A stretch of 64,000 nucleotides of DNA from Pseudovibrio sp. Alg231-02. GTDB taxonomy: Bacteria > Pseudomonadota > Alphaproteobacteria > Rhizobiales > Stappiaceae. Every line of letters begins with the position of its first letter. The first letter of the stretch is position 1. The position numbers were made by a program, and so were the translations under genes. Where the stretch lies: contig NZ_FREX01000010.1 in the NCBI RefSeq assembly GCF_900143565.1, forward strand, positions 9,015 through 73,014, in the 5' to 3' direction. This document shows, one piece after another, positions 35,501-42,649 of the stretch. The notes under the pieces were generated by a model. That model ran no database searches and had not been told where the DNA came from. It saw only the letters and a list, made by a program, of their open reading frames with translations.

Positions 35501-36242
35501 GTTCTTCGATGGTGCCAGCCCGTCACGGCAGGATGAGGAGGAGTTTGCAGGCGCCATCCTTGGCATCCCATCCAGCAGCCCGTTCGGCTCACTGGAAGTG
35601 GCATGGCGACCTCCGGTCATTGGCTACCAGAATGGCCGCGTCTTTGAAGTCATTGCCCGCGCCCAGTGGCTCAACCAACGCTACAGCTTCCGCCCTGACC
35701 CTGACACCTACCAGACCATCGTCGGCCTGCGCTTCAAGCCTTTCATGACGCAAAACCTGAAAATCGGTCTGGAGCGGTTCTTCAAAGGCGGCAGCATCAC
35801 AGAAGACAACTGGCTGGGGAGGGTGCTTTGGTCCTTCACACGCGGAAACGACTTCCTCCCGCTCTACGATTTTTACTCCGGTGAGCCTATCGACAAAGAA
35901 CCCTACATCAGCCTGTATCTGGAAGGTGGTCGTTTCTTCGAAAAGGAAAAAACCATTCTATTCTATGGAGATGGCCGACTTGGTTACACTTTTAGGCTCG
36001 ATCCTAACCTGATTTTGTCGCCCTTTGCGTATTCCATAGGGAGCGGAAACTGGAACTCCCAAACCAGCGCTGTGGCGATCGAGGCAGGGCTGGGAGCATC
36101 TTTGAAGTGGAGAGGGTGGTACACCGAAGCCTATGGTGACCTGCTTCAGCTGGAAGTGTTCGGGCGTGTAGGACACGAAGTATTAAACACAGATGACAGT
36201 GAGACCAGCCGAGTGCTTCTCGGGCTTCAAGCAAACTTCTAA
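32550..36242 (+). CDS. nfrA: NfrA-like outer-membrane TPR/beta-barrel protein
   Basis: A 1,230-residue exported protein with an N-terminal signal (FYLLWVVMFALGLSIP, residues ~21-36). Residues ~65-950 are TPR-like helical repeats (for example ALKELDELLKQDPDH, REELQQAYELSPN). The last ~230 residues match the NfrA C-terminal region: FRPDPDTYQTIVGLRFKPF, LYDFYSGEP and a final aromatic-ended strand (LLGLQANF), a barrel signature. NfrA is the outer-membrane exporter of the N4 glycan receptor in E. coli and the phage N4 receptor there. It is longer than the E. coli protein (about 990). ATGA coupling with nfrB supports a synthase-exporter pair. Confidence 0.83.
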   Translation: MTRPQTPHNTRGNANRNSAFYLLWVVMFALGLSIPTQSQNPAPPSQRVSPAPYTLQQKDEYYISLLKDRQDSQSLLQSTWRGYRSYPLLDLAYRLLAEGRSEDALKELDELLKQDPDHLVARWQKIQLLIGLNRPIAAIDQLEILQSQAPAFSRGYLSLGHLQMLTGEYAEAFDDFRLAIETGKLLPSNREEALAGAAEAAIKLGKTKEALHALNILRELGAATPRQRLIRADLLRNFNQLEEARSEWDELSKLDNAPRTQRTAILNEAFLFLAQGKDEEAYRLLLRGEMNGLFTGRQSSALEQRTFARALAASALNSGHLDELLTFLNPGRIDQLGLSTRVQLAYALVKKGSSAEAEMALLTADGRILDTKASGPEEAANYYLALADIAIRAGDDARAVTAGRLLIKLTRSPEYGLQLSMLALNNGWETQAINALVELRAITQFTDQQKSPEAWVELLQTLSDLARRAGDLDLANQVLKEAETLMPNWRITAKRGQVALLSNHHRIASAVLQDALARAQRARADGAFNENDKKAYARLLFDLAAVSATNEDWTSTLDYLIADWKLQPDPTLVLPAYLMLKESTAEGITARMWLNYVFSYTNTANLSEESKDMFAMAFLSLARLLKTEGQLQEAVKMYRQSLRLAPTAETRLEAAYLALELNHPKRALMLLQQLDQTKNTDAILAIRCEAYRVLDRNLEALTCAQQELQAQPMNADKHLTLASLYLRLGDKEKAREELQQAYELSPNLATASQLGFLYQELGEYEVAEDWFLESFEEHDDQSAGMALLYLNLRQMDYDEAAQLLAKLDVSKLSQEQMAGYYAARAQLTLHQGNQSPEALASALVDLRKARSIASTPDIRFSVVQVLFQLDQLEEAEAEYENLPPADLKNPATLALGGYLARAQGDNDLAVTRFETSLEEKPDQANLQEDLAYTYLAAFENKKAAELFRKRIDVLHQHQRDIYEQDKLERFQRQLRILEIPISFLFFDGASPSRQDEEEFAGAILGIPSSSPFGSLEVAWRPPVIGYQNGRVFEVIARAQWLNQRYSFRPDPDTYQTIVGLRFKPFMTQNLKIGLERFFKGGSITEDNWLGRVLWSFTRGNDFLPLYDFYSGEPIDKEPYISLYLEGGRFFEKEKTILFYGDGRLGYTFRLDPNLILSPFAYSIGSGNWNSQTSAVAIEAGLGASLKWRGWYTEAYGDLLQLEVFGRVGHEVLNTDDSETSRVLLGLQANF

Positions 36243-37278
36243 ACTCTTCGTTCTTGGGGTGTTCTGCCTCGCTCTCATCACATTCATGATGATCTTTAAA
36301 GCCTATGCGCGGCAGGATTCCGGCACTAAGGAATGTATTCCTATACGCATGAGCTTCATCCAGCCATGGGGTGATGAATATTTTCCTAATCCCAGATTAT
36401 GGCGCAGCGAACTCCTTGCACATCAAAGACTTGGCATTGAAGAGGTCATCCTGCAGTGGACCATGTGGGGCAGCGATCTTCAGGATGAAATCAAGCTGCC
36501 ACTCTGGCTCGAAGCTGCAATCATGGGCGCAGATGAGGCTGGAGCCAAACTCTGGTTCGGCCTGCGGTATGATCCAACATTCATGGAGAAGCTGCAAAAG
36601 GACGGCCAGACCTATCTGGACAATCGCTTAGCAGAGACCGAAAAGCTCGCCACCGCGATAAAGGCCCAGATCAGCTATACCGCACATCCCACTGAGGTAT
36701 TTGCGGGCTGGTATATACCAGATGAAATTGACGGCAATCTGCTGTTGGATAGCAAGCTCAGAAAGCTCGTCACCGGGTACACAAAACAAACCCGCGCAAT
36801 CTTGAACCACATCCTCCCGGGGCCTGTTGCCATCTCTGGATACACCGATTTGAAGACCATTCCGCGAAAACTGGCCACACAATGGAACAAACTCATGGCG
36901 AAATCATCCATGGACATTCTGTTGCTGCAGGACGGGCTAGGGGCCAAGCTTATGGAACCTTATTCCAGCCGCAACCTGCAACGCGCCATCAGCGCCGCCT
37001 TCAGCACACAAGATCATACGGTTATTCCCGTGGTGGAAATCTTCGAAATCGATCCGAGAACAGCAGATTTCAGCACAATTCCAACCACGCTCGGCACCAT
37101 GAAAAGCCGTCTGAAGAACGCAAGATTTTCGCCCGCACAGCCGTTGGCCTTGTTCTCATTGTCCAGCCATATCTTGAAATTCGACAATAAACACAGCCGC
37201 GATATCAAAGAGTTTCTTACAGAAAACGCTCATATCTGCGGCAGAAACACACTGGCAAATGCGGAATCTGCCGAATAA
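36193..37278 (+). CDS. Membrane-anchored DUF4434-like glycosidase-type protein
   Basis: A 361-residue protein. Residues ~18-38 form a signal or anchor (LFVLGVFCLALITFMMIF). The rest resembles a TIM-barrel hydrolase of the DUF4434 kind: RMSFIQPWGDEYF, EEVILQWTMWGSD, LWFGLRYDP, and FAGWYIPDEIDG, where a Glu follows the Pro-Asp as in retaining glycosidases. It probably acts in the periplasm on the polysaccharide made by the NfrB homologue. The gene lies where ybcH lies in E. coli (nfrB-nfrA-ybcH). The start is 50 bases inside nfrA; no later Met precedes the anchor. Confidence 0.7.
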   Translation: MTVRPAECFSGFKQTSKLFVLGVFCLALITFMMIFKAYARQDSGTKECIPIRMSFIQPWGDEYFPNPRLWRSELLAHQRLGIEEVILQWTMWGSDLQDEIKLPLWLEAAIMGADEAGAKLWFGLRYDPTFMEKLQKDGQTYLDNRLAETEKLATAIKAQISYTAHPTEVFAGWYIPDEIDGNLLLDSKLRKLVTGYTKQTRAILNHILPGPVAISGYTDLKTIPRKLATQWNKLMAKSSMDILLLQDGLGAKLMEPYSSRNLQRAISAAFSTQDHTVIPVVEIFEIDPRTADFSTIPTTLGTMKSRLKNARFSPAQPLALFSLSSHILKFDNKHSRDIKEFLTENAHICGRNTLANAESAE

Positions 37279-37302
37279 CTCACAAGGACAGTAGCGCATA
37301 GG

Positions 37303-38448
37303 ATGAAAGAGCCAGAGATCATCGGAGCGGGTCCGAACAAAGTGCTATGCATCATTGGCACCCGCCCAGAAGCTATAAAAATGGCGCCGGTCATCTCTGC
37401 AATCGCAAACTGCTCAAACTTGCACGCCCATATTCTAATGACAGGCCAGCACCGCGACATTGCATCCAAAGCTCTGGAATCATTTGATATCCACCAGATC
37501 AACTGGCTCGACGTATCCAGCACCAGTCACAGGCTGGCCGATCAGGCTGGCGAACTACTCAAAGGCATAAACGCATACATTGCCGTGCATCACCCCAAAT
37601 ACGCATTGGTCCACGGCGACACCACAACAGGCTTCGTCGGCGCGCTGGCCAGTTTTTACAGCGCCATTCCAGTCGGCCATGTGGAAGCCGGATTGCGCAG
37701 TGGTGAGCTGCGGGATCCATTTCCCGAGGAAGCCAACCGACGATTGGCAGACCAACTGTGCCATAGGCTGTTCGCACCAACATCCATCGCCAAAGACAAC
37801 TTGCTGCGTGAAGGCCTGAGCAACGACAAAATCCTCACCACAGGAAACACGGTGGTCGACGCCGTTCGTCATCTGGCACAGAAAATCAAACCGGCACGCG
37901 AGCTCGACGAACTGAAAGATGTTCTGGGGCCGCAAAAGCGATTGGTGCTGGTGACCACACATAGACGTGAAAATTGGGGCGATCCCATGCGCCGCATCTG
38001 CCAGGCCATTAAACGCATCACAAAAGCCCATGAGGACCTGCAAGTCATTTTGCCAGTCCACCCAAATCCGGTCGTCAAAGACATGATCGAGTCCGAGCTC
38101 AAAAATATACCGCGCATCCATCTGGTCACGCCATTGTCCTATGAAGCACTGATAGCACTGGAACGTGACGCAGACCTGATCCTGACCGACAGCGGCGGCA
38201 TACAGGAAGAAGCACCGGAGTTCGGAACACCGCTGTTGATCCTGCGCAAGACCACAGAGCGACCAGAAGCATTGACCAGCGGTCTTGCAAAACTCGTCGG
38301 CACATGCGAGCAAACCATCACAGATGAAGCCGCACACATCTTGAAATGCAAACACACAAAGATCGACCGTCAAAACCCGTTCGGCGATGGCCATGCATCA
38401 CAGCGCATAGCGACGGCCGTAGAAAGCCACATAAACTCAGCAGACTAG
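37303..38448 (+). CDS. wecB: UDP-N-acetylglucosamine 2-epimerase (non-hydrolysing)
   Basis: A 381-residue GT-B fold epimerase. GTRPEAIKMAPVI, GDTTTGF, EAGLRSG, THRRENWG and DSGGIQEEAP are all family signatures, including the catalytic Asp, Glu and His positions. It converts UDP-GlcNAc to UDP-ManNAc. In E. coli the NfrB product depends on WecB, encoded elsewhere; here the epimerase is the fourth gene of the same unit, 24 bases after the DUF4434 gene, which supports a ManNAc polymer as the product. Confidence 0.95.
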   Translation: MKEPEIIGAGPNKVLCIIGTRPEAIKMAPVISAIANCSNLHAHILMTGQHRDIASKALESFDIHQINWLDVSSTSHRLADQAGELLKGINAYIAVHHPKYALVHGDTTTGFVGALASFYSAIPVGHVEAGLRSGELRDPFPEEANRRLADQLCHRLFAPTSIAKDNLLREGLSNDKILTTGNTVVDAVRHLAQKIKPARELDELKDVLGPQKRLVLVTTHRRENWGDPMRRICQAIKRITKAHEDLQVILPVHPNPVVKDMIESELKNIPRIHLVTPLSYEALIALERDADLILTDSGGIQEEAPEFGTPLLILRKTTERPEALTSGLAKLVGTCEQTITDEAAHILKCKHTKIDRQNPFGDGHASQRIATAVESHINSAD

Positions 38449-38474
38449 CTTCATTCTGGCCTTTATCATTTAAG

Positions 38475-38494
38475 TTCCATAATCTACCTTATGC
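38475..38494 (+). repeat. Left copy of a 20-bp inverted repeat
   Basis: TTCCATAATCTACCTTATGC, identical to the reverse complement of 41629-41648. The pair brackets the SDR-MarR-adhP segment. Confidence 0.75.
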
Positions 38495-38514
38495 GTATTT
38501 TATATATGCGGCCC

Positions 38515-38541
38515 GTGCGAAGGTATCTTTGTCCTTCGCAC
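38515..38541 (+). terminator. Stem-loop after wecB
   Basis: GTGCGAAGG / CCTTCGCAC 9-bp stem with a 9-base loop between two convergent genes. There is no T-run on either side, so it may be a terminator or processing site acting in both directions. Confidence 0.35.
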
Positions 38542-38618
38542 CTCTAAAATGTCCGCTCTTCAGGTCTGCGATATTGTCAGAATGCAGCTCTCAAGCATGG
38601 CACACGACCTTTAGGCAA

Positions 38619-39521
38619 TCAAAAGTAAGCTTCAGTAAGCTGTTCTAGTTGATCCCAAAGAGCCGTTGATTTTTGATAATCCATACTGGCATCTCCATCA
38701 GGCAAATCCATAAGGCCCCAGACGTTGTGCCAATAAATTCCGCTGGGAACATCTTGCGTAGCTGCAATAAGAGCAGCCTGCGCCCCGAGTTCTTCCGATA
38801 TCAGCAGTCTTTTGGCCAACCAGCTTCTAAGCCCGCCTTGCTCAGCAAACCCACCAAAACCACTCAAAATAACCCCGGGATGAACAGCATAGCTATTGAG
38901 AGCCGGATAGCGTTTCGCGAGCTCCCGCATCTGCCATAAATTACCCAGTTTGCTGCCACCATAAACCCTGTTGCTTGAGTAGTTTAGCGGGTTCACATCA
39001 CAGGTTTGGGCCATGATATAGGCGTCTCCCGATGTCATCACAATGCGTGCATCCTCCGCAAACTTGCCTTGCTCCATCAGAAGCCGATACAGCAGATGAT
39101 GACCTAAGACATTGACTGCAAAGGTCATTTCAATATCGTCCGAGGCCATTTTGTGATCATGCAATATAACACCCGAGTTGCAGATCAATATATCAATTTT
39201 CTGGTCCCCCACCTTACCAACTGCATCCGCCACAGACTGCAAGCATGATAGATCACACTTAACTTGCTGGAGGTCACAGCCCCCTCTCTTCCCCTGAGAG
39301 ATGCCGCGGGACAGAGACACAACCTTAGCGCCTCGTGCAATCAATCCGCGGGAAACGTACTCGCCGACACCCGCTGATCCACCTGTTATCAGGGCAGTTT
39401 TCCCGTCAAGTCGTGGTCCAGGAGGACACATACGCGTTCTCGCCCCCTGACGAAACATACACCGTAAAAGGCGGAAAACACTGGTTTTGGAGGGTCTATA
39501 TGGGGTGAGGTCTATGGACAC
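38619..39521 (-). CDS. SDR family oxidoreductase
   Basis: A 300-residue classical-type short-chain dehydrogenase resembling retinol/WW-domain oxidoreductase-like SDRs. Cofactor motif TGGSAGVGEY, NSG (ICNSG), catalytic Ser in VMTSGD, and YGGSK are seen; YAVHPGVI follows. The substrate is unknown. GTG 39521 is the first in-frame start; ATG codons at residues 22 and 31 are alternatives that would remove a basic N-terminal extension not needed for the fold. It is divergent from the MarR gene across a large palindrome and probably under its control. Confidence 0.82.
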   Translation of the reverse strand: MSIDLTPYRPSKTSVFRLLRCMFRQGARTRMCPPGPRLDGKTALITGGSAGVGEYVSRGLIARGAKVVSLSRGISQGKRGGCDLQQVKCDLSCLQSVADAVGKVGDQKIDILICNSGVILHDHKMASDDIEMTFAVNVLGHHLLYRLLMEQGKFAEDARIVMTSGDAYIMAQTCDVNPLNYSSNRVYGGSKLGNLWQMRELAKRYPALNSYAVHPGVILSGFGGFAEQGGLRSWLAKRLLISEELGAQAALIAATQDVPSGIYWHNVWGLMDLPDGDASMDYQKSTALWDQLEQLTEAYF

Positions 39522-39543
39522 TTTTTTATCCTTGTTTACAGTC

Positions 39544-39600
39544 GGTCAAGATTGATTGACCATAATACTTGACTGGATTACTAATCCAGTCAAGTATTAT
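39544..39600. promoter_or_regulatory. Divergent operator region with a perfect 39-bp palindrome
   Basis: 39562-39600 is a perfect inverted repeat, 18-bp arms (from ATAATACTTGACTGGATT) around ACT. Just upstream, GGTCAA and TTGACC arms at 39544-39561 repeat the TTGAC core, giving four TTGAC half-sites in 57 bases. It lies between the divergent SDR and MarR genes, and one TTGACT could serve as a -35 box in each direction. This strongly suggests an autoregulatory MarR operator. Confidence 0.65.
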
Positions 39601-39621
39601 CTATAACACCTCGGATACGTG

Positions 39622-40086
39622 ATGACTCAGTTTGATTTCGCCCCAGAATCCCAAAAGGCAACCATTCAGACAGCGCATCTGCTGTTGCAGCAAGCCGCTC
39701 GCCTTCGACAGAAGCTACAAACGGCAGTGACTGAGGCGTGTGATCTGACCTTGTCAGAAAAAGAGCTTCTTGGACGCGTCCAGCAATCAGGAGGTGAAGT
39801 GCGGATGAGTGATATTTCCAGTGCTCTGATGTTCACCGAAGGTGGCGCAACAAAGATCATCGGCCGGCTGGAGAAGCAAGGCCTCGTCACGCGGCATCGC
39901 TCGCAAGAGGATAAACGGGTTATCCTGATCAACATCACAGAGGAAGGCGAAAGCAAACTCGCAACCGCTCTCAGCGCCATGGCGAATGTCGCCTATCCGC
40001 TTTTGAGCAAAGTGTATTCTGAAGAAGAATGTGCCCAGATGAGCCGCCTATTGGAGAAGCTTGGTGCGCATCCCGACCTGTTATGA
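39622..40086 (+). CDS. MarR family transcriptional regulator
   Basis: A 154-residue winged-helix protein: LTLSEKELLGRV, recognition-helix region MSDISSALMFTEGGATKIIGRLEKQGLV, wing RHRSQEDKRVILINIT. ATG 39622 is preferred over the adjacent GTG 39619. Divergent placement next to the SDR gene and the large palindrome indicates local control, possibly also of the alcohol dehydrogenase downstream on the other strand. Confidence 0.88.
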   Translation: MTQFDFAPESQKATIQTAHLLLQQAARLRQKLQTAVTEACDLTLSEKELLGRVQQSGGEVRMSDISSALMFTEGGATKIIGRLEKQGLVTRHRSQEDKRVILINITEEGESKLATALSAMANVAYPLLSKVYSEEECAQMSRLLEKLGAHPDLL

Positions 40087-40180
40087 GCGATTTTCTAACG
40101 GTCTCACCAGGTACGGACAGACAAGCAAATGCCGCAGAACCAGATTTGGCATCTGCGGCATTCATTCGTCTTCTCAGGCC

Positions 40181-41197
40181 TTAAAAGTCCATCACAATAC
40201 GACCATCAATCTTGCCGTTACGCATACGATCGAAGATGTCATTGACGTTGTCGAGCGGCTCTGTGGTGTAATGCGCAGCCACCTGGCCTTCACCAGCAAA
40301 CTCTAATGACTCCCGCAGATCATTTCGCGTACCCACAATGGAACCACGTAATGTTTTGCGGTTGAGCACCATATCAAAGATGTTGAGTGGAAAGTCCTCA
40401 GGAGGCAAACCAACAAGGCTCATAGTGCCGCCACGTGCCAGCATGCCAACACCTTGCTGGAAGCTCTTGCCAGCCACTGCCGTCACCAACACGCCCTCAG
40501 CACCGCCGCCAGCTTGCACTTCAGCCACCGGATCGCACTTGAAGGCATTGAGCGTCATATCCGCGCCAAGTGATCTTGCAAGCTCCAGTTTGTCCTCTGC
40601 AATATCAACCGCAATCACATGCAAGCCCATAGCCTTGGCGTACTGAACAGCCAGATGCCCCAAACCGCCAATACCGGAAATCACAACCGTTTGTCCCGGT
40701 TTTGTCTCCGTTTCCTTCAGCCCCTTGTAAACGGTTACACCTGCGCACAGGATTGGTGCTGCTGGTGCAAATTCAAGTTCCTTCGGCAAATGAGCGACGA
40801 AATTCGGGTCTGCCAAAGCATATTCTGCAAAGCTGCCATTGACGCTGTAACCCGTGTTTTGCTGGCTTTCGCATAAAGTTTCCCAGCCATCAACACAGTG
40901 ACGACAGCAACGGCAAGCAGTGTGAAGCCAGGGAATTCCAACGCGATCCCCCTCTTTCACCGAAGTGACATTCCGGCCTTTCTCAACCACAATGCCCACA
41001 CCTTCATGGCCCGGAATAAAGGCTGGTGTCGGCTTGACTGGCCAGTCACCTTCAACAGCGTGAAGGTCGGTGTGGCACACGCCAGTGGCCTCAATTTTCA
41101 CCAGAACACTGTCATCATTTACTGTAGGCTTTTCAACTTCACACACGTCCAACGGTGCACCAAACTCGCGCACAACGGCCGCTCTCATCATAGACAT
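40181..41197 (-). CDS. adhP: Zinc-dependent alcohol dehydrogenase (AdhP type)
   Basis: A 338-residue medium-chain dehydrogenase. Catalytic zinc site GVCHTDLHAVEGDW and GHEGVG; structural zinc cysteines in ACRCCRHC followed by a Cys seven residues later (C-x2-C-x2-C-x7-C); NAD site GIGGLGHLAVQYA. Likely an NAD-dependent ethanol or short-chain alcohol dehydrogenase. AAGGAG lies 6 bases before the ATG. It converges with the MarR gene. Confidence 0.92.
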   Translation of the reverse strand: MSMMRAAVVREFGAPLDVCEVEKPTVNDDSVLVKIEATGVCHTDLHAVEGDWPVKPTPAFIPGHEGVGIVVEKGRNVTSVKEGDRVGIPWLHTACRCCRHCVDGWETLCESQQNTGYSVNGSFAEYALADPNFVAHLPKELEFAPAAPILCAGVTVYKGLKETETKPGQTVVISGIGGLGHLAVQYAKAMGLHVIAVDIAEDKLELARSLGADMTLNAFKCDPVAEVQAGGGAEGVLVTAVAGKSFQQGVGMLARGGTMSLVGLPPEDFPLNIFDMVLNRKTLRGSIVGTRNDLRESLEFAGEGQVAAHYTTEPLDNVNDIFDRMRNGKIDGRIVMDF

Positions 41198-41731
41198 GAC
41201 GGGCTCCTTGACCTGTTCGGGCCGCAGCGGCCCAGATGCATACAGGGAAAGCTAAATTTTGCAAATGCAGGTATGCAGCACCAGCATTCAACCCGAGCCT
41301 AACAAACCTCTAGCCAAGTATAAAAGAGATGATATTTCAAGGATGCAAGCGCGGTTAACAGCGTTTCTCGCCGGTCACTCAAAGTTAAAAAGGCTTGTTC
41401 TTTAATACAAAACCCGCGGACGACAATCAGGTGTATTCAAGGACATACATTTCCGTAAAGTGAAACAAATTCATCAACTTAGGCTAACTACGTAGCTTTT
41501 AGGCGATTTCACCTGAGATCATTTCATCGTCATGAGTCGAGCGGAGACCAGACACTCTCCCCCTACTCCATGCAACACCACAAAACACTTGCCTCCACCT
41601 AACAATACCAAGTATAAATCAAATGTATGCATAAGGTAGATTATGGAATTACTTGCTATTATTCGATCTAAATATAGCAACTATAAGTATTGTGTCATTT
41701 AAATACTTAACAATCTAACAGCTAGTTCATA
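41198..41731. other. 534-base non-coding region
   Basis: A+T-rich DNA between the adhP start and the lyase stop; no credible gene. It must contain the adhP promoter. The right copy of the 20-bp inverted repeat lies at 41629-41648. TTCAAGGA occurs twice (near 41336 and 41436). I see no tRNA-like or strong terminator structure. Confidence 0.4.
41629..41648 (-). repeat. Right copy of the 20-bp inverted repeat
   Basis: GCATAAGGTAGATTATGGAA, the exact reverse complement of 38475-38494; the flanks beyond the 20 bp do not match clearly. Confidence 0.75.
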
Positions 41732-42577
41732 CTATGGATGATCATCACCATCACTCAGGCCAAGCAAACGTCTTGCGCGTAAGATCACAGGTGCATCGAC
41801 CATCTTGCCATCAACAACAAACGCGCCTTGTCCTGCTGTATCCTTTTGCTTTTCAAGCACATTCAAGGCCCACTGAACTTCCTCATCACTTGGTTCAAAG
41901 CACGAATTGACAACGCTGACTTGAGAAGGATGAATGGCAAACTTGCCGTTATACCCCATATCTCGCGCATTGCGGGCTTCATCTTCAAGCCCTTCAGGGT
42001 CATTGAAGTCTAAATACACGCCATCAATCGCCCAAAGATGGTTCTGAACGGCTGCATTCAGCAGCTGTCCACGTGGCCACACAAGACTGTTCCAGCCCAT
42101 AGTGCCGCCTGTCTCTGCCGTATAGTCCGCATACCCAAAGGCCAGTGCATGAAGCGGTGCATGAGTTGAGGCAATCGCTTCTGCGTTAGACAGTCCCGCT
42201 GGCGTTTCCAACAACGCGCACACCCGCACCATCTCCTTGCCAGGATGGCCCTGCAGCAGATGGTCAAGTTGCTCCAGATCACGTGGGCTTTCACATTTGG
42301 GCAGAAATATCCAGTCTGGCAGGTGCGCCAGGTCCAGCAGGCACAACACATCTTCCAGTCCATCCGGCGTGCTCATCGATGAGATGCGAATGCCGATTTC
42401 ACAGGCCTCATGCTCGCGGATCTCATCTTGAAGGCCGCGCAGCAGATCTCTAGCTGCTGGCTTTTGCTTTTCAGAAACACCGTCTTCAAGGTCAAGCACC
42501 ACACACCCTGCTCCCGATGCTGTCGCCTTCGGGAAAAGATGGGCTTTATCTGCAGGTAAGAATAACAGGCTCTTCAC
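41732..42577 (-). CDS. CitE-like lyase, probable (S)-citramalyl-CoA or malyl-CoA lyase
   Basis: A 281-residue HpcH/HpaI aldolase-family TIM barrel. LFLPADK, VLDLEDGV (metal-binding Glu/Asp region), IFLPKCESP, LLETPAGLSNAEAIA and FGYADYTAE are family motifs. Such lyases split beta-hydroxyacyl-CoA esters, for example citramalyl-CoA to acetyl-CoA and pyruvate. It starts at GTG (GGAG 6 bases upstream) and is divergent, by 72 bases, from the CoA-transferase and MaoC-type genes, the partners expected for itaconate degradation. Malyl-CoA is an alternative substrate. Confidence 0.85.
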   Translation of the reverse strand: MKSLLFLPADKAHLFPKATASGAGCVVLDLEDGVSEKQKPAARDLLRGLQDEIREHEACEIGIRISSMSTPDGLEDVLCLLDLAHLPDWIFLPKCESPRDLEQLDHLLQGHPGKEMVRVCALLETPAGLSNAEAIASTHAPLHALAFGYADYTAETGGTMGWNSLVWPRGQLLNAAVQNHLWAIDGVYLDFNDPEGLEDEARNARDMGYNGKFAIHPSQVSVVNSCFEPSDEEVQWALNVLEKQKDTAGQGAFVVDGKMVDAPVILRARRLLGLSDGDDHP

Positions 42578-42649
42578 ACCGGAACTCCAACTTAATCCAT
42601 TGATGCCGTTAGGGCATAATTTAGATCAGTAACAATTAATTTCCTGAAA

